This document shows, piece by piece, positions 14,673 through 26,006 of a DNA stretch of 64,000 nt. The notes below the pieces were generated by a model that was given only the letters and a program-made list of their open reading frames with translations, made no database searches and had not been told where the DNA came from. Both the position numbers and the translations under genes were made by a program. Position 1 is the stretch's first letter; the number at the start of each line of letters is the position of its first letter. The DNA comes from Acytostelium subglobosum LB1 (Eukaryota > Evosea > Eumycetozoa > Acytosteliales > Acytosteliaceae), in NCBI RefSeq assembly GCF_000787575.1, contig NW_012236529.1, forward strand, positions 1,178,001 through 1,242,000, read 5' to 3'.

Positions 14673-16105
14673 AATCACAACCTATATTATATATACTTGC
14701 GCAAACATCAAAGTACTACTGCTACTTGCCTTTCGAATCATGTCCGTTGATCTAGACTAGAGTGGCGCCACTCATCCAGCCCCGCCGCCGTCGCGACTAG
14801 TTAGTCTTGGGTCGCGACTGTTCTCCAAAGACTTCAAGAACAACTACCACTAACTCACACATAAATAGGACTCACTATCCACAAACACAAGCCTGGACAT
14901 TCGTTTGAGATCTCCGCATTATCTCAGTGTGAGTGTGTACATACAATGCAACCACCAAGAACTCGACCCGACCAACTTACCCCTCCTCCCCACAACCACC
15001 AACCCGACTTTACATCTTAATTAGGTAGGACTTTTGGGGATCTGCCTTAATTTGTGTTCAAGATGGGAGAGAGAGAGAGAGAAGGAAAGGTAGTGCTGTG
15101 CATAGGGTCCCAAAGACGAGAGTTCTTGAGGTAGTTGCATTCAACTAATCCTCACTCACTCACATACACACAAACCCAGACAAGTAGCATTGTTGGTCAA
15201 TGGTTTGAATATATCATTTCAAGGTGTGAATTGAACTTTAGAAGAAGAAGAGACTGACAAACATACAAACAAACAGACACACACAGTTAGACAGACAGAC
15301 AGAGATAAGTGAATCAAAAAAAGAAGTAGGACATCAATACTTTGTTATTGTTTTGTTGAACCAATCAATCATTACAATCTTTAGTTTCCATCCTTCCATC
15401 CATCTATCCATCTTCATTAGCGATATCGTTAGTTAATAGGTATTATAATATTGGTCATTAATTATTGTCCTTTCACATCAGCCATTCATTCCATCCTTGT
15501 CAAACAAACACACACTTCAACAACAAACCTAACTTTCATTTCCATTCACACACTTGTCCAACCGACAAACACAAACACACTCGGCCTCTACTATTCATTC
15601 ACACACAAAGTCACACACATATCATGTGTTGATCATGTCATACCCATCCATCCATCATCTTAGTACTAAGACGCCAATCTAAATGGTTGATACGTCCCAC
15701 CAATCAAGTCTGACGACGATGTTATTCAATGCCATGGCAGGGGGCAGCATGGCTAACCAACTGCCACCCACTCACCCACTCACCCACCCTCGTGCCTCTC
15801 CATCTCAAATCAAGTATCGACATCTAACCAACCTCTTAATTCTATCTAATCTTAGAGAGTCGCAACGTGATTGATTGATTGCTACACAAGATCTCACATC
15901 TTCAACTGGACGTTCATACATTCTTTCAATCATTCAATCATTCAATCAACAATTCAATCAACAATTCAATCATCATACATTGAGATAAGATAGATAGATA
16001 TATTATATAATATCAACTCAATCAATTATACTTAGTTATAACATTAGTTGGATTTGATTTGGAAGTAGTTCGAGTTGTCTTGACATTAGTTGTGACCTCC
16101 TCGAA
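14673..16105. other. Long intergenic region with palindromes and simple repeats
   Basis: About 1.43 kb. It contains a perfect 14-bp palindrome at 14760-14773, two copies of the palindromic octamer GTCGCGAC just after it (about 14790-14820), a GAGA run near 15068-15085 and several ACAC and ATTCAATC tracts. An open frame at 15683-15874 could hold an upstream exon of the FBXO11-like gene, but no splice pairing that I tried gave the right phase. Confidence 0.45.
14760..14773. repeat. Perfect 14-bp palindrome
   Basis: GAGTGGC followed by GCCACTC, about 90 bp downstream of the AAA protease stop; two GTCGCGAC octamers lie within the next 50 bp. Confidence 0.55.
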
Positions 16106-18835
16106 TTGCTCATTCATTCAGATCCTTGGACACAGACGACAATCTTGGATCCTCCAAAGTACACACAAGGCACAGCCAACTGGAAACTTGCCCTCCGGAA
16201 ACTGTTTGCTTTCCCATTGGGTCTAAGTAGTAGTAGTAATAATAATAACGCCAGCAGCAGTAATAATAACAGCAGTAGTAGCGGCAACTTTAGTAGTAGC
16301 GGAAGTAGACAACTTCATTCATCGGCCGGTGCAAGCGGATCTGCTACCACCCCGATATCCACACCGCCCCTCCAGCCAAGGCTAACGCACTCGGCATCAA
16401 ATCTTGATAACTCCGCCGGCGCCACCACAAACCGCTCAGTATCAGGCACGGGCGCACCACCCAGCTCACCATCGACTACCGCTGCGGCACCACCAACAAC
16501 AAAAACAACAACGTTCTCCCCAGGCGACTCAAACAAACAGAAGCGTAGAAGAATGGGCTACTATAACAATGGCGAACAACGCGACTCCAAGCAACAGTCA
16601 TATCACAAGCCGCGACATCCCGACATCAACAGGGACAGCGGTAGCGGAGACCGCAGGATGGACTACAAAGTGGAGACGGCCACAGAGATTGAGAATGAGG
16701 CGGCGCTCACCGGGAGCAGCAGCAGTCGCGACCTGTGCGACCTCATTGACGACTCCAAGGTCAGCTCCATCTGCTCAATCCTCTCCGAAGAGAACTGGAT
16801 CGCCATCCTTCAACACCTTGACCACGTATCACTCCTATCCCTCTCCGAGACTTGTTACTCATTCTACCGTTTGGCCAATGATAAGTTCATTTGGTATGTA
16901 TCCAATGATCGCCAGTCCACACACGCGCGTCCATGGAATGAGGACTAACACACCGTCATTCATTCAATTAGGCAACAACTATTGAAGGAAGAGAGGAAGA
17001 AGGTGTTGATACTGCCACCCAACTCTGACTTGACCAATCCAAAGTTAATCTATATGAATAGACGTGATTATGATACGATCACTGAAGCATTGGCCGCTTT
17101 GAGTGAGGGGACGAGAGAGACGATGCTCATCGGACCAGGCCTCTACAAGGAGAACATCATAATTGACAAGCCCGTGGACATTATTGGCGAGGGCATCAAC
17201 ACGGACGTGGTGATTGAGTCGGCCTCGGCAAACACCGTCTCTATCTCGGCACCCTACGGCTCAATAACCAACCTGTCTATGCGCCAGACCGGGCACTGGT
17301 TCTGCATTGACATTGAGAAGGGCGGCTTCACAATCAGCAAGTGTGACATCACCAACACCACCTTGAGCGCCGTCAAGATTGGCCGACACGCCACCCCCTG
17401 GATCACGGACAACATCGTGCACGACTGCAAGGAGGCTGGAATTGCCATCTTTGGTGGTGAGGGCACGATCATTGGCAACCGATTCACTCGCAATCGCTAT
17501 GGCTCCATTGAGATCGTCTATTCAACGGCCAAGCCCACTATCAAGCTCAACAGAATATATCGCAACAAGGGCTACGGCATCCACATACATACGAGCGCCA
17601 GCGCCATCATCACGGAGAACATCATCGAAGAGAACGAGAGCGATGGCATCAGCTGCTGGGGCGGCGCCACACCCACCGTGTCCAACAACAAGATCTGCAA
17701 CAACCTGGAGGACGGCGTTTACATCCACGAGGACGGCAAGGGCGTGTTTGAGCACAACCAGATCTACGGCCAGAAGCTGGACGGCATCAGGATATCCAAG
17801 TCCAATCCACAGATCAACAACAATACCATCCATCACAACCAGGGCGATGGCATCAGATTGGTGATCAAGGCCAATCCGATCATCTCGGAGAATCACATCT
17901 GTGAGAACAAGCGTGTTGGCATACATATCTATCGCGAGGGCATGGGTATCATCTCCAACAACTACATCTACGGCAACAAGAACGCTGGCATGCAAGTCTA
18001 CTCAAGATCAAACGCCACAATATGTAATAATAGAATCGTACAGAATAGATGCTCTGGCATCTATGTATCGGACCATGCGATTGTAAATATCAAGGTAAGT
18101 ACAATACTCAAACACGATAGATTGATTGAATGAATAAGTGGCTAACTCGACCCCCCTTCCAATGGAACCATTCCAAAGTCCAATGAAATATCCAACAATG
18201 GTGAGGTTGGAGTGGAGATTGTATCTGGATCAAGGGCACTTTGCTTTGACAACAATATCATTAATAGGAACTGGGAGGCTGGCCTGGCGTATTACTCAGA
18301 CTCCAAGCCAATGGGATTCGAAGCCAACAACACGTTTACAAACAATGGTCCACATGGCAACCAGCAATTCATCCTGCGACAGGGCAGAGACATCACGTCG
18401 ATCCACGCCGGCAACAAGAATAGGACAAAGAGCCCTGATGAGATGGAGCCCATATCATTCCTGGTGGAGAACGCGCTGCAGGTTAACCAATGCACACTGT
18501 CCTTCACGAGGGAGTACTACCACGCTCAGTATTGGTATGAGTGCAAGACTTGCACGGAGCCGCGCAAGATTCTGGGCAAGAGCGAGATTGCTGTATGTGA
18601 GGAGTGTGCTAAGAAGTGCCATGCTGGACACGATATTGGCGTGCGCAAGTACGGTCACTTCTATTGTGACTGTGGTCAGCAGGTGGTGTCCCCATGCAAG
18701 TGTATCTCAAGTGACAACTTCCCCGAGCCCATGAACAGCAACACCAACATCACCCAAAGCAATCATAATCATGAGTTGGTTGCAATCAATTGTAAACAAT
18801 TTGGACCTGATGACAAATCATACAAGGTGAAATAA
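16106..18835 (+). CDS. FBXO11-like F-box / beta-helix / UBR zinc-finger protein (5' end unresolved)
   Basis: Predicted SCF ubiquitin-ligase substrate receptor, at least 855 aa. Exons are 16106-16893, 16972-18094 and 18179-18835. No ATG lies in the 260 bp before 16106. The open frame may start at a spliced upstream exon (an AG acceptor sits at 16120-16121), so the start given is provisional. After a Ser/Asn-rich leader comes an F-box (about residues 225-275, LSEENWIAILQHLDHVSLLSLSETC is the core region), then at least 15 right-handed beta-helix repeats of the type NRIYRNKGYGIHI, and finally a UBR-type zinc finger (CEECAKKCHAGHD, YCDCG). This is the full order of human FBXO11, which targets BCL6 and CDT2. 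The substrate in amoebae is unknown. Confidence 0.88.
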
Positions 18836-18964
18836 TATTAAATATATTAAATAATAATAATTAATTATCAAACCATGACAATCCCAAATTAATATAATTA
18901 TTTAATATCTTGTTGTTTAACTTATACATTATGTTGCAACTTCATTAAATAATATCATAATATC

Positions 18965-19080
18965 AGTTGGATGATGCTACGACCCATGAACATGGCGTAG
19001 AGGTGATCTTAAAATCCCCTGAGCCAGGGTCATAAACCATGAGAAGGCAGTTGATCGATTACTACACCAATCATCCAACT
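18965..19080. ncRNA. Candidate structured non-coding RNA closed by an 11-bp stem
   Basis: Bases 18965-18975 and 19070-19080 are perfect reverse complements (11 bp). Inside lie a strong double hairpin at 18977-19000 (CTACG-AC-CCATG-AA-CATGG-CGTAG) and a weaker one at 19017-19029 (CCCT-GAGCC-AGGG). The strand is unknown; if it is +, a TCCCAAATT stretch at about 18882 faintly resembles the dictyostelid upstream element of small RNA genes, but it sits about 84 bp upstream, farther than I would expect. I cannot match it to U snRNA, SRP RNA, RNase P or tRNA. A short non-autonomous DNA element with 11-bp terminal inverted repeats is the main alternative. Confidence 0.35.
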
Positions 19081-19360
19081 TAAACGACAGATCAATTGAA
19101 TAGATCAACCAATTATCATTTGCCAAAGGTCATTGGAATAAGGTTCCATATCCAGCCTCATGTGCCCCACCCATCTGTTTACATCCACGAAAAGACTCTT
19201 CTAGAGAATCAAAAAAAAAAAAGATCCAACTCCCACACGTTTTAAAACAAAAATCAACCTTTAGTATCCCGTCCGGGTGTTGTCCAAAGCCAAGGCAAGA
19301 TCAAGCATGGGGTAGGGCCTTTGTTCAAGATTGAAGTCCTTTGAACGGGATCTATTTCCT

Positions 19361-19378
19361 ATTTCAACCGGTTGAAAT
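19361..19378. repeat. Perfect 18-bp palindrome
   Basis: ATTTCAACC followed by GGTTGAAAT, a perfect dyad. It lies 173 bp upstream of the multi-pass membrane protein start, so it could be a dimeric transcription-factor site. Function is unknown. Confidence 0.6.
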
Positions 19379-19550
19379 TACAGACAACCTAACATCCAAT
19401 GAATTTAATGATCTTTCGTTGAACGTCGTCTGAATTTTTAATATCATTTCATATATTAATTCATTAATTGGCTTCATTCAAACTCTATATTACTATTACT
19501 ACTACTACTAATTGTAAATAATAACTTTACCTTACTCCATCACAATAACA

Positions 19551-20720
19551 ATGTCAATTCCATCATATGCTGGAAATCATTCATTGAATATACTTGTCCT
19601 CGTATTTTATATAATTCGTTTAATTACATTAGTAATAGAGTTTACATTATGTGCACCTCAACTCTTTCTAGAATGTCGATATTACTGGAGGAAGAGGATG
19701 ATGCCTAGTGTTCGTGTATTTATTTTAATGGGTCTAACATTCTTCTCAATAAGTAAGTTTAACATATCCTCATTCATTGACTTCCAACAAAGATTAACAT
19801 TCAATCAATTAATTATAGGTCGTTTCATTTTCTGTATAATCTATCTTGTATATAATAATTATGAATTCACTAATCATGGTATCCAATATACCTCATTATG
19901 CTCAACAGTAAGTATCTACAATACTGAATCAATTCTTTTTGGAATAATTCCACTCACTGATTCAATCTCTCTATCAATCTTATTGAATTAGTTCTTCGCA
20001 TTCCAAGTTTATATATTTATCGGTTGTTTCTGGATGATGTTGTTATATACATTCTTCATCTCTGAATCAATTAGGATGGAGAATCAAAAAAGAATATTAT
20101 ATCTTTCATTCTTTTTATGGACATTATCATTGATATTCCATGTTTTATACATATTCCTAAGGAGGTTCGTCCTGGACAAGAGAATGGTCAGCCTCTACTA
20201 CACCATTGGATTCATGAGTTTCATTGGAGCCGGTGGTATCCTATACCTTATCAACGGTCTAATACTCAGATATCAACTAAAGAAGCATGTAAAGGAAATT
20301 GGCGCACAGAACAAGATGCAATCTTTGGACTCCATGATCACCAAGATCAAGTACCTGGCCGTTGTAATCTTCCTTATCGTGGTCCTACTCAACTCGCGTG
20401 CTCTACTATTCTACATGTTCAACGTGGCCTACTCTAGCCAGTATCGCCACCTCCACTCATTCATCACATTCCTGGCAGAGCTGGCCACTGGTGTGCTGGT
20501 GATGAATGCCATTGCCGACGAGCCAATCAACTATCTAAAGTTCAAGAGGATTGTTGTCACCAAGCTCGAGCTGGGCACAAAGCCATCCAAGGACAATGAC
20601 AACTCGCTTGCGCGTCGCGATGCCATGGGCTTTAGCTCATATGCCGAAGAAGTAATGTCCAAGGCTGCGCCAGAGATCTCCTTTGCCGTGTCGGAGGACC
20701 GTATCCACGTCGATCCATAA
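19551..20720 (+). CDS. Seven-pass-like membrane protein, unassigned
   Basis: Predicted 339 aa integral membrane protein. Exons are 19551-19752, 19819-19907 and 19992-20720, in phase. About seven hydrophobic segments are visible (for example LNILVLVFYIIRLITLVIEF, VYIFIGCFWMMLLYTFFI, FIGAGGILYLINGLIL, LAVVIFLIVVLL), and a charged cytosolic-looking tail follows the last one (FKRIVVTKLELG onward). The layout resembles TOM1/THH1-type and other orphan seven-helix proteins, but I see no diagnostic motif and give no function. The AT-rich codon use of exons 1 and 2 differs from exon 3. The 3' end faces the neugrin-like gene only 32 bp away. Confidence 0.7.
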
Positions 20721-20752
20721 ACATATATTATTTAATCTCTCCAACGTTGTTA

Positions 20753-22301
20753 TTATTTTGGCTTGCTAGTCGTTCTTCTTGAGAGTTGGAGCAGTCTCAT
20801 TGCTCTGTCCTGTACATCCTGGTTGGTGAATGTTGATACTTTTGGCTTGTTATCAATGTAATTTGGTCTAAAGGGTGGCTGTTCTTGGGCTGATGATGGT
20901 TTTTGAGTAGGAGTTGTTGATGTTTGATTGAATGATGATGATGATAATGATTGGCGTGGTGATGTTGAAGTTGGACGTTGACGAGGTTTTGTTTGAGATC
21001 GATCAAATGTCATGTCATCATCATGTTTGCCGCCATCATTGCCAGTTTGTTGTTGACGTCGAGCTTGTGGGCGAGGTGTGCCAGCAGCAGGCTGGATGTG
21101 ATCATCACGATCATGTGTGCGAGTGCGAGTGCGAGCACGAGCGCCAAGACTTGGATTTTTAAGCTTCTTGTTGTACTCCTGATCTTTGAGTCGCTCAGCT
21201 GATGGCGTCCACTTTGACTTGATGATCCTGCTGATGGCCTCCAGTGACATTGAGAACTGCTTGGCCAGTGCGGGCGCAGTGTACACGTCCGGGTCCTGCT
21301 TGTGCAACTCTTTAATCTCGTCCATGACCTTGCGTGACATCTTCTTGGGTGGGTCCCATGCACCAAACGTATTCTTCATGTGTATCTTGTGCAGCACTGA
21401 GTTAGCCTTGTCCTTGTACTTCTCCTTGATGATCGCCTCCAAGTTCTGTTGTCGTCTCCTCTTGTCTTCGGCCGTGAGCTCAGAGTCCTCGTCCTGGGTC
21501 TTTTTCATCTTTCGTTGTGCGATCGATGCCTTGCTATCGTCTGCAAACACATAGTCCTCCATGCCCTCCATGCCATACTTGTCATACATCCTATCGTGCT
21601 CCAATGCGTTTTGCAAGTCCTTCTCTTCGTCAAACTCATAAGCTTGGTCATCCTCGCCATCGACCATTTCAGCCTCGCCAATGTTGTCATCATCATCAAC
21701 ACCATCTTCTTCGTTGTCTTGCAGTTCCAGGTCATCCTCATCACCCTCCTCCAACTCGTCCAGCTCTGCTTCTGCTTCTTCTAGATCCTCTACTTCATTA
21801 TCTCCATCCTCTTCACCAAGTTGAAGGTTATCACGCTCCACGTCCTCATACTCATCGTCATAGTCCTCGTGGTCCNCCCACCAGTCCAATCTCTTCGTCC
21901 TCCTCCTCGACATGATCCTCAGCAGTGATCGCAACTTCTTTTTCTCTTTGTTTCTTTGTTGATGGTGATGCTGTTGCTGCTGTGTCTGTGTCTGATGTAG
22001 CTGATGATGTGATAGACTTCTTTGGTTTCCTCGCGTTTGCCAAGTCCTCCATCATTCTTAACACCTCTTGTTTGGTTTCATTGTTTGTTGTTGACACTGT
22101 GAATGATACATCATTGACAAATGTATTGGAAGCGGATGGATCTACTTCTCCTGCCTTTACTGGACCTCCTTTTTTCTTCTTTGTCGTCGTAGTAGTACTC
22201 TTTGATGATGTTGAGTACTGTTGTTTAAACACAACAATTGGAAATCTACAAGCTAGTACTTGTTTAGAAGTACCAGATGTAAATCTTAGTATTCTAAGCA
22301 T
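20753..22301 (-). CDS. Neugrin / Rrg9-like mitochondrial protein (frame interrupted by one N)
   Basis: Predicted mitochondrial protein of about 515 aa. The N-terminus (MLRILRFTSGTSKQ) is basic and Ser/Arg-rich, like a targeting peptide. A long acidic stretch (residues about 140-250) leads into the conserved core KKMSRKVMDEIKELHKQDPD, then TAPALAKQFSMSLEAISRII and KSKWTPS, which is the neugrin/Rrg9 signature. In animals neugrin supports 16S mitochondrial rRNA stability and mitochondrial translation; in yeast Rrg9 maintains the mitochondrial genome. A single ambiguous base at 21876 splits the frame. The total span is 1549 nt, and leaving the N out gives an unbroken frame (1548 nt), so the break is most likely an assembly artefact. 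The tail is Gln/Ser/Thr-rich. Confidence 0.8.
21876..21876. other. Ambiguous base (N) inside the neugrin-like gene
   Basis: Single N in the run GGTCCNCCCACC. It shifts the - strand frame between the presequence half and the acidic/core half of the gene. Both halves have the same composition, so an assembly artefact is the simplest reading. Confidence 0.85.
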
Positions 22302-22448
22302 TATATTATATACCTATGTATATGTAATGCTAAGTTGATTGATTGATTGAATAAATGAATGATTGGTTGAATGCCAAATTAAGACGAAAGATTCGTTTGA
22401 ATTGAACAATCCCATAAATTAATTTTTAAAGTTGTCAACAAGTAGATA

Positions 22449-23599
22449 ATGAATATTGTCAATCATTGGAAACGAAGAGTCTTTTACATCTATATATTCA
22501 ATGTCATTGACAACCTCATCCAAGAGGCCCAAGGTCAACGAGTAATGAAGAAGGTAAATGCTGTAAAGGAACGATCACCAACAGTTCCGTGGATTCCAAA
22601 CAGAGTTGAACAACTCCAGAATATACGTACAATATTAATGGATGTTGATGATGAGGACCAAATTCAACCTAACAACTTGTTTATTACAACCTCCAGCAAT
22701 ACCTTCAAATTGTTCAGAACCTCGATGATAATGATGATGAGGACTTGTCTACCCTGCCAACTCGATATGTCCTTGAGGAGAATGTACCAATTGAGCGTTA
22801 TCTCAATTACAAGAAAGGTGATCCCAAAGTCAAACTACAATATGACAATGGAACTGTGTACATCACCCAACTCTACCCATCCATAGTTCACGGGCCCATC
22901 GCATCACGGATCAGAGATGACTTAACAGCAGGGGGTCGCCTTCATTTAATAGGAGAACAATGCAGGATGATTGATATTTCCCCAACATCTGTTATATGCC
23001 AGACAACTGTGTTGTGCCACTAGATCGTCCTGATCCTGTTCCTCATAAAGGCAACCTCTTGCCCTCCAACCCAGATTGGGCACCATTCCCGACAGTCATC
23101 GTCGAAGTTGGAGTTCACTACACATCACATGAACTCCTCCATCAAAGAGCTGTCAACTATCTTCGAGCAACCACAGACATTCAGATCGTTATATGTCTGA
23201 CTCTTCCCTCGATATCCAAACCAGAATCATCCCGGTGGACCTGTTGATGAACATGATGTGCCTCTTCAAACAACTTTCTGTGCACTGGCATTCATGTATC
23301 GAAGAGCAGCTGGACTAGATCCCATCAGACCAACTCATGTTGTATCATTTGGAACGAGACCACTTGTCCATGGAGGACCAACTATCTACTTCTTCACAGC
23401 ACTTGGAGTTCCACAGGAGTCAATCATGGGCTACAAACATCCAATTGCTGACAACCCATACTTTGCACATCCTGTGGTGCAAGGTGTAAATCCTCAGCCT
23501 CTTCCTCCTCCTGCGCCAGCACCATACATGCTCCAACTCCCAATTGACGAGGTCTTCAATGGCGTACCTGGCCGAACGCCAATTCTTCAGCCAGGTTGA
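22449..23599 (+). pseudogene. Decayed gene with PD-(D/E)XK (Uma2-like) nuclease-fold similarity
   Basis: Coding potential with conserved-looking text runs through three different reading frames between about 22690 and 23599, with no splice signals at the switches, so the gene looks broken in at least two places. Recognisable stretches are VLEENVPIERYLNYKKGD, PSIVHGPIASRIRDDL, WAPFPTVIVEVGVHYTSHEL with LHQRAVNYLRATTDIQIV, and AFMYRRAAGLDPIRPTHVVS. The PTVIVEVG..L..RAVNYLRA pattern resembles the Uma2/DUF820 branch of the PD-(D/E)XK nuclease fold. I infer a pseudogene of a multicopy amoebal family. The function of the intact relatives is unknown to me. It starts only about 150 bp from the divergent neugrin-like gene. 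Confidence 0.6.
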
Positions 23600-23830
23600 C
23601 CAGGTGGTATACCACCACCTCAGCCAAATCCAGAAACTCTAGACATTGACTTGATTTCTCTCAGGAACATCATACAGAACAGCAAGCTTTCACTACTAGA
23701 CTAGACTAGTAGTCTTTCAAGGAATATGATCACAACTGAAACTTGTACATAAATAGCGTTTTTAGAATTATTTGTTGAAGTCATTCATTCTCCAACTTCA
23801 CATGCGTGCGTTAGATAGATAGAGATAAAG

Positions 23831-25912
23831 ATGTTAACGCAGCAACAACAACAACAAAAACAGTCAACAAGATACCCAAATCATTATTATATTAATAGAC
23901 CACCTTTTGGAGACGATGTTGTAAAGCTTAGTTGTGAATGTGCCAGAGCATTCCACTTGACAGAGCTCTACTTCTGTACAACATGTCAGAAGTTAAACTG
24001 TCGATACTGCTACAAAGACTACATCGACTGTTACTTCTGTCCCAACTGTCTAGATCATGTATCATTAGCTGAGGCAAACCTCTACGGTAACAGGTAAGAT
24101 TGTTAATGATTGTGATTGAATGATTGAATGATTGATTGATGAATGACTAACACCCTGTGATGTGTAGATGCAAGAAGTGTTATGATTGTCCAAACTGCTT
24201 TAGTACTCTTAGTTATCAACAACAGGTGGTTCAACAACAACAGCAGGGTACATCGACTACAACAGCAACAGCAACAACAGAGTCATACTTTTTGAATTGC
24301 TCATCTTGCAAGTGGAACTCATTGGACTCACAGGCCAATATTGATGTTCAGATTGGTCGCGTGACAAAGGAGATCACGCCACAACAGACAGAGTACAATA
24401 GGATACTGGAGACATTGCAGAAGGAGATGGCCGAGTCTGGCTCGGCCTCGACCAAGGACACACGATCAGTGAACCGTCTGCGAATGGCCATGAAGCAGTT
24501 CTTGAATCCACAGATGCAGATGGGCTCATCGATGGGCACACAGTCATCGGCCGCTTCGGCACTGTCACAAGCCGCGGCTAGGGAGGAGCGCTGGGGCGCT
24601 AATCGCTCAGTGGCCGCACCACAACCCGCCAACCCAATGCTGCCGCCCGGCATCGGCCTGCTCAACAAGAGCGCTCTAAAGAAGAAGATGGTTGCAGTCA
24701 CTACCAACGACACGGAGCAGATGATGCAGCAGCGTATTGACTCGCGTCACTTCCACGAGGTCGACCCTAGCGCTGCGGCGGCAGATCAACAGCACGACGC
24801 GATACCCTCGGCACTGCTCACAATGACCGACTGCTCTCAGATGAGCAACTTGGAGCAGCGCTTCGTCGTGCTGAACACACAGAGCAACCTCATCAGCGAG
24901 CTGGCGCCACAGCACAAGCTGCTGCTGACGCGTCGATCCAAGCGTTGCTGTCGCTGCGACAAGCTGCTAGTCAAGCTGGACATCAACAAGACGGAGCTCA
25001 AGCGACAACACTTTGCATTCTCATTCGTGCCTCGCGTCAGCATCGTGCGCGCTGTATGGCGTGCTCAAGACATCTTTGACGTGCACCTGTGTTTCACGAA
25101 CCCTCTGCACTCATACCTCTACATCTCATTTCCACACGAATATGACTCCAGTGTCATCTCGGTCGATGACAACTCACAAGCCATCGATTATGTCGACCAA
25201 ACCTACATCAGTGGCGTGCTGGACGATGACAAAGACGTGGCAGCACTCGAGCAACTCAAAGAGAATGAGACACTGCGATATGTCACCGACAGGAAGGACA
25301 ACAAGGTCACTCTTAGGTTCATGGTTAGAGTTGGATCGCTGCCAGCACCATCCACACCTGCAGCTACCTCAACATCATCTGACGACAACAACAACAATGA
25401 GACAGAGACTGCGACAACCACGACAACAACATCCACCATTGTTGTACCATCAACTGAACCATTGGTTGAACAGCTTTCACAGCCATCTACACCATCCTCC
25501 AAGTCAGACCTGCCCAGTTCAGTTCCTCCTTTGACAACATCAAAGTATGTAATGTGATTGAGTGTTGCCAAGTATCCATCCCAATCTAACAATCCCCAAC
25601 AACAACTACTAGTTCACCATCTTGTTGGAATACAGTGCCAACAGCTCATTGATCATGGACAGTCAATCACCTCGAGCGACCGAGGGCGATGCTTCGAATC
25701 CACCATCGACACCAACCAAGCAGCAACAGCCTCGTGATGCTGTTCCAATGACTCCAGCGACACCCTCCACAGCGTCCACACTCTTCCCTCAGAAGTCCTC
25801 CATCAAAATACTATTCGACATTCCATCCTCTGTATTCGATAACACTTTGGCGGTGACAGCCAAGACGACCTCCTCCATCGACAACAGCGCTGTTGAAGTT
25901 GTCCAACAATAA
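23831..25912 (+). CDS. dctn4: Dynactin subunit 4 (p62)
   Basis: Predicted 647 aa subunit of the dynactin pointed-end complex, which links dynein to cargo and to the cortex. Exons are 23831-24093, 24168-25548 and 25613-25912. The last donor is GTAATG rather than the better GTATGT 4 bp upstream, because only GTAATG keeps phase. The N-terminus has the p62 cysteine array (CECARAFHLTELYFCTTCQK, then CRYCYKDYIDCYFCPNC, then CKKCYDCPNC), which forms a RING-like zinc cross-brace. A further Cys pair (CCRCDKLLVK) and the C-terminal beta-rich half (SIVRAVWRAQDIFDVHL, FTILLEYSA) complete the family pattern. A Thr/Ser/Asn insert of about 70 aa sits in the C-terminal half. Confidence 0.88.
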
Positions 25913-26006
25913 GACTGTTCGCTAATATGTAATTCCTTGTATCCTCTTATATAAAGTCTGTTGATCGCCCTGCTTGCTGTCGATGCTATGTTGCGTGATG
26001 ATCATG

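Larger units (their letters stand above)
18836..19550. other. Spacer with candidate structured RNA and an 18-bp palindrome
   Basis: About 715 bp between the FBXO11-like gene and the multi-pass membrane protein. It is AT-rich near both genes. The middle (18960-19420) is less AT-rich and holds the structured element listed separately, a poly-A run near 19211-19222 and a perfect 18-bp palindrome at 19361-19378. Confidence 0.5.

Noticed and set aside
15683-15874. Upstream exon of the FBXO11-like gene
   Set aside because: A join to the acceptor at 16121 does not give the right phase with the only usable donor I see; left unassigned.
17379-17995. Open frames on both strands inside the FBXO11-like beta-helix region
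   Set aside because: Repetitive coding in other frames; the beta-helix frame is the real one.
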